NCBI RefSeq assembly: GCF_003628125.1
Contig: NZ_RBZU01000004.1
Location: forward strand, 248,001-312,000
Source of the DNA: Pararobbsia silviterrae
Lineage (GTDB): Bacteria > Pseudomonadota > Gammaproteobacteria > Burkholderiales > Burkholderiaceae
Length of the DNA stretch: 64,000 bases
Direction of reading: 5' to 3'
Below the pieces are notes generated by a model that saw nothing but the letters and a program-made list of their open reading frames with translations, made no database searches and was not told the origin of the DNA. Shown piece after piece: positions 62,075 through 64,000 of the stretch. Both the position numbers and the translations under genes were made by a program. Positions within the stretch are counted from its first letter, which is position 1, and each line of letters opens with the position of its first letter.

Positions 62075-62857
62075 CTAAAGCACGTTGATCAACGCGACGG
62101 CGGCTTCCTGCAGATGCGGCAACACGCGCGCGACGGCGCGGTCCGTCGATTCGCGGCTCATCGGCATATTCGTGCTCAGCGCGGCAACGACATCGCCATG
62201 CCGGTTCTTGAGCGGCACTGCAATCCCGCGCACGCCGATCTGCAACTGCTGTTCGATGACGGCGAAGCCGTCGATGCGCGCCTGACGGATCGTCTGGTAG
62301 AGGCGATCGCGATTCGTGACCGTATGCGGCGTGAAGGGCGTCAGCGACGTCGTGTCGAGCCATTCGCGAACCGCGTCCTCTCCAGGCTTGTGCGCGAGCA
62401 GCATGACGCCCGGCGAGGTCAGCGGCGCGGGCACGCGCGCGCCGAGCACGAAGCCCGTCGTCATGACGCGGCTGGTCCCGTTGCGCGCGATGAACACGAG
62501 TTGCCATTCGTCGAGCACGCTCACATAGCACGACTCGTCGATCGTCGCGCTGAGCTGCTGCAAATACGGCTGGACCATGCGCGGCAGGCGCGCCGAGTCG
62601 AAATACGACCAGCCCACGCGCAACACGCGCGGCGTCAATCCGAAATATTTACCGTCGCTATACGTATAGCCGAGATGTTCGAGCGTCAGCAGATACCGGC
62701 GCGCGGCGGTGCGGGTCAGTCCGGTGCGTTCGGCGGCTTGCGTCGGCGTCATCCGGGGCATTGCGTCGTCGAAAGCCTCGAGAATCGCGAGACCTTTTTC
62801 GAGTCCCGCGATCCAGTCGCGGCGGTCGAGCTCGCGGCGCGGGGGTTGCGTGGCCAT
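62075..62857 (-). CDS. IclR-family regulator (PcaR/PobR branch)
   Basis: 260-residue regulator. The N-terminal winged helix reads GLEKGLAILEAFDDAMPRMT, then RTGLTRTAARRYLLTLEHLG. The effector domain follows (SCYVSVLDEWQLVFIARNGT) and ends ALSTNMPMSR. This matches the PcaR/PcaU/PobR branch, which controls aromatic degradation. It is divergent from the hydroxyphenylpyruvate dioxygenase gene, its likely target. ATG 62857 is the clear start. Confidence 0.85.
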   Translation of the reverse strand: MATQPPRRELDRRDWIAGLEKGLAILEAFDDAMPRMTPTQAAERTGLTRTAARRYLLTLEHLGYTYSDGKYFGLTPRVLRVGWSYFDSARLPRMVQPYLQQLSATIDESCYVSVLDEWQLVFIARNGTSRVMTTGFVLGARVPAPLTSPGVMLLAHKPGEDAVREWLDTTSLTPFTPHTVTNRDRLYQTIRQARIDGFAVIEQQLQIGVRGIAVPLKNRHGDVVAALSTNMPMSRESTDRAVARVLPHLQEAAVALINVL

Positions 62858-63164
62858 GATGTGCGTTCCTGTCTTCGTGCGCGCGCGGCGCGCTAAGCGT
62901 ATCCCTTCGGGCGATTATCGGATCGCTATACGTTTGCTTAGTCCTATGGTTAACCCGTGTTTCGATCGTTTATCGAACATTCGAGATCGCTTGTCGAACA
63001 TGAATGCGCGATCACGCGTTGTCGCCGCTTGAGCGAATGCCTAAGCTTCGCTCACCTCAGTCGTGACGTTGCCGAGAGGGACGTCGTCGGTGTACAAACG
63101 ATGCGAGCGCAACTTGCGCGCTAAGCAGCGCGCGTGCGCACATCGTGGACTAGGGGAACCCGAG
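62858..63164. other. divergent promoter region of the IclR and hpd genes
   Basis: 307 bp without a gene. The segment 62920-63005 is AT-rich and contains the repeated TATCGAACAT-like boxes described separately. Confidence 0.5.
62957..63001. promoter_or_regulatory. candidate IclR-type operator, three 10-bp boxes
   Basis: GTGTTTCGAT (62957-62966) and TATCGAACAT (62971-62980) form an inverted repeat. A third box, TGTCGAACAT (62992-63001), repeats the second directly, 21 bp away centre to centre. A palindrome plus one direct repeat over 45 bp is the published layout of the PcaU site in Acinetobacter, and the sequence resembles GTTCGAT-type boxes of PcaR. Binding is inferred. Confidence 0.6.
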
Positions 63165-64000
63165 ATGAACAGCGACTTTCAGAACTCCGTCAAACGCCCA
63201 GGCAACGTCCTTGAAACCCATGCGAATCCGCTGGGCACGGCGGGCCTTGAATTCGTCGAATTCGCGGCGAGCGATTCACAAACGCTTGGCAAGCTGTTCG
63301 AGCAACTCGGATTCACGTCTGTCGCACGGCATTTAAGCAAGAATGTGACGCTGTATCGTCAAGGCCGCATGCATTTTCTGCTAAACGCCGAACCTGACTC
63401 GTTCGCCGCGCGATTCGCCGGCGAATATGGCGCGGGCGTCTGCGCGATCGGGATTCGCGTCGACGATGCGGCGCGCGCGTTCGAGTCCGCGATCGATCTC
63501 GGCGCGTGGGCCTTCGAAGGCGAACGGATCGGTTCGAGCGAACTGGCGATTCCCGCGATTCAAGGCATCGGCGATTCGCATATCTATTTCGTCGACCGCT
63601 GGCGCGGCCGCGATGCGGGGCCCGCGCGCGGCACCTCGATTTTCGACATCGATTTCCGCGCGATCGACGAAGCGGCCAAGCCTGTCGAGGGTGTGTATCC
63701 GGGCGCAGGGCTCGTCGACGTCGATCACTTGACGCAGACCGTCGCGCCGGGCGGCATGCAGGAATGGCTCGATTTTTACCGCGACCTGCTTAATTTCCGC
63801 GAGATTCACGAGCTGCACGAGAACTGGCACGTGTCGCCCGATGCGCGCGTGATGGTCTCGCCGTGCGGCGGCGTCCAGATTCCGCTTTACGAGGAAGGCA
63901 CGCGCCGCACGGCGCTCATGCACAGCTATCTGCCCGATCATCCGGGGCAGGGCGTCCAGCATATCGCGCTGTCGAGCGCCGATATTTTCGCAAGCGTCGA
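63165..64000 (+). CDS. hpd: 4-hydroxyphenylpyruvate dioxygenase, N-terminal part
   Basis: 278 codons are visible and the frame runs off the right edge. The N-terminal domain (LYRQGRMHFLLNAEPDSFAA) and the start of the catalytic domain match bacterial HPPD. The first two iron-ligand histidines are visible in DVDHLTQTV and GVQHIALSS. It turns 4-hydroxyphenylpyruvate into homogentisate in tyrosine breakdown. The last ligand (a C-terminal Glu) lies outside the window. ATG 63165 was chosen as it gives the normal N-terminus (MNSDFQNSV). Confidence 0.88.
   Translation, partial: MNSDFQNSVKRPGNVLETHANPLGTAGLEFVEFAASDSQTLGKLFEQLGFTSVARHLSKNVTLYRQGRMHFLLNAEPDSFAARFAGEYGAGVCAIGIRVDDAARAFESAIDLGAWAFEGERIGSSELAIPAIQGIGDSHIYFVDRWRGRDAGPARGTSIFDIDFRAIDEAAKPVEGVYPGAGLVDVDHLTQTVAPGGMQEWLDFYRDLLNFREIHELHENWHVSPDARVMVSPCGGVQIPLYEEGTRRTALMHSYLPDHPGQGVQHIALSSADIFASV

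Overview
The window is a GC-rich (about 65 %), gene-dense stretch of a Burkholderia-like betaproteobacterium (family Burkholderiaceae, Burkholderia sensu lato). This rests on a ceoR-llpE-ceoA-ceoB-opcM-type efflux locus, a PAS-GGDEF-EAL/crotonase pair of the RpfR/RpfF (cis-2-dodecenoate, BDSF) type, a compact paa operon, an OpcP-type porin and a DUF3331 protein. No rRNA, tRNA, CRISPR array, prophage or insertion sequence was seen. Most genes are chromosomal housekeeping or catabolic genes with the same strong G/C third-position bias. All calls come from reading the sequence; no database search was run.

Layout. 1-5.4 kb: the N-terminal part of a chemoreceptor cut by the window edge, a 57-residue zinc-ribbon gene, the DEAD-box helicase DbpA, a toxin-antitoxin pair and a MASE1-PAS-GGDEF diguanylate cyclase. 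5.8-14.9 kb: an MpaB-family protein, then a LysR regulator divergent from an esterase-like gene and a complete RND efflux system with adaptor, pump and outer-membrane channel. 15-20.5 kb: small exported or hypothetical proteins, an aldo/keto reductase, a DUF3331 protein, a 13-copy heptanucleotide repeat and a porin. 20.6-27.6 kb: a regulator with a degenerate receiver domain, a molybdate/tungstate-type binding protein coupled to a fused permease-ATPase, a two-component system and a second LysR. 28-34.9 kb: a hot-dog thioesterase, a cysteine-paired beta-propeller-like lipoprotein, and a branched-chain 2-oxoacid dehydrogenase operon (E2 plus a fused E1 alpha-beta) divergent from an Lrp-type regulator.

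34.9-45.5 kb is a phenylacetate catabolic block: an enoyl-CoA hydratase and paaY run leftwards; paaG, paaK, paaABCDE, a TetR regulator and paaZ run rightwards from a promoter that carries a perfect CCGACCGGTCGG palindrome. PaaK activates phenylacetate, PaaABC(D)E epoxidises the ring, PaaG isomerises it to the oxepin and PaaZ opens and oxidises it. Genes for the later beta-oxidation steps (paaF, paaH, paaJ) are not in the block. 45.5-51 kb: a TPR/glycosyltransferase-like protein, a GlcG/HbpS-like protein and malate synthase G. 51-55.4 kb: rpfR and rpfF converge, followed by a FixJ-type regulator. 55.4-64 kb: phosphoglucomutase, a GIY-YIG-like mini-protein, a methyltransferase/VOC pair, two lipoproteins (one Pal-like), a complete chemoreceptor, and an IclR-type regulator divergent from 4-hydroxyphenylpyruvate dioxygenase, which is cut by the right edge.

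The most distinctive features are the untranslatable CCCTTAG array, a 12-bp in-frame repeat inside PaaZ, the missing serine nucleophile of the LlpE-like protein, the pseudo-receiver regulator, the propeller-like lipoprotein with one cysteine pair per repeat, and several candidate operators. I did not find a convincing wholly new multi-gene system.
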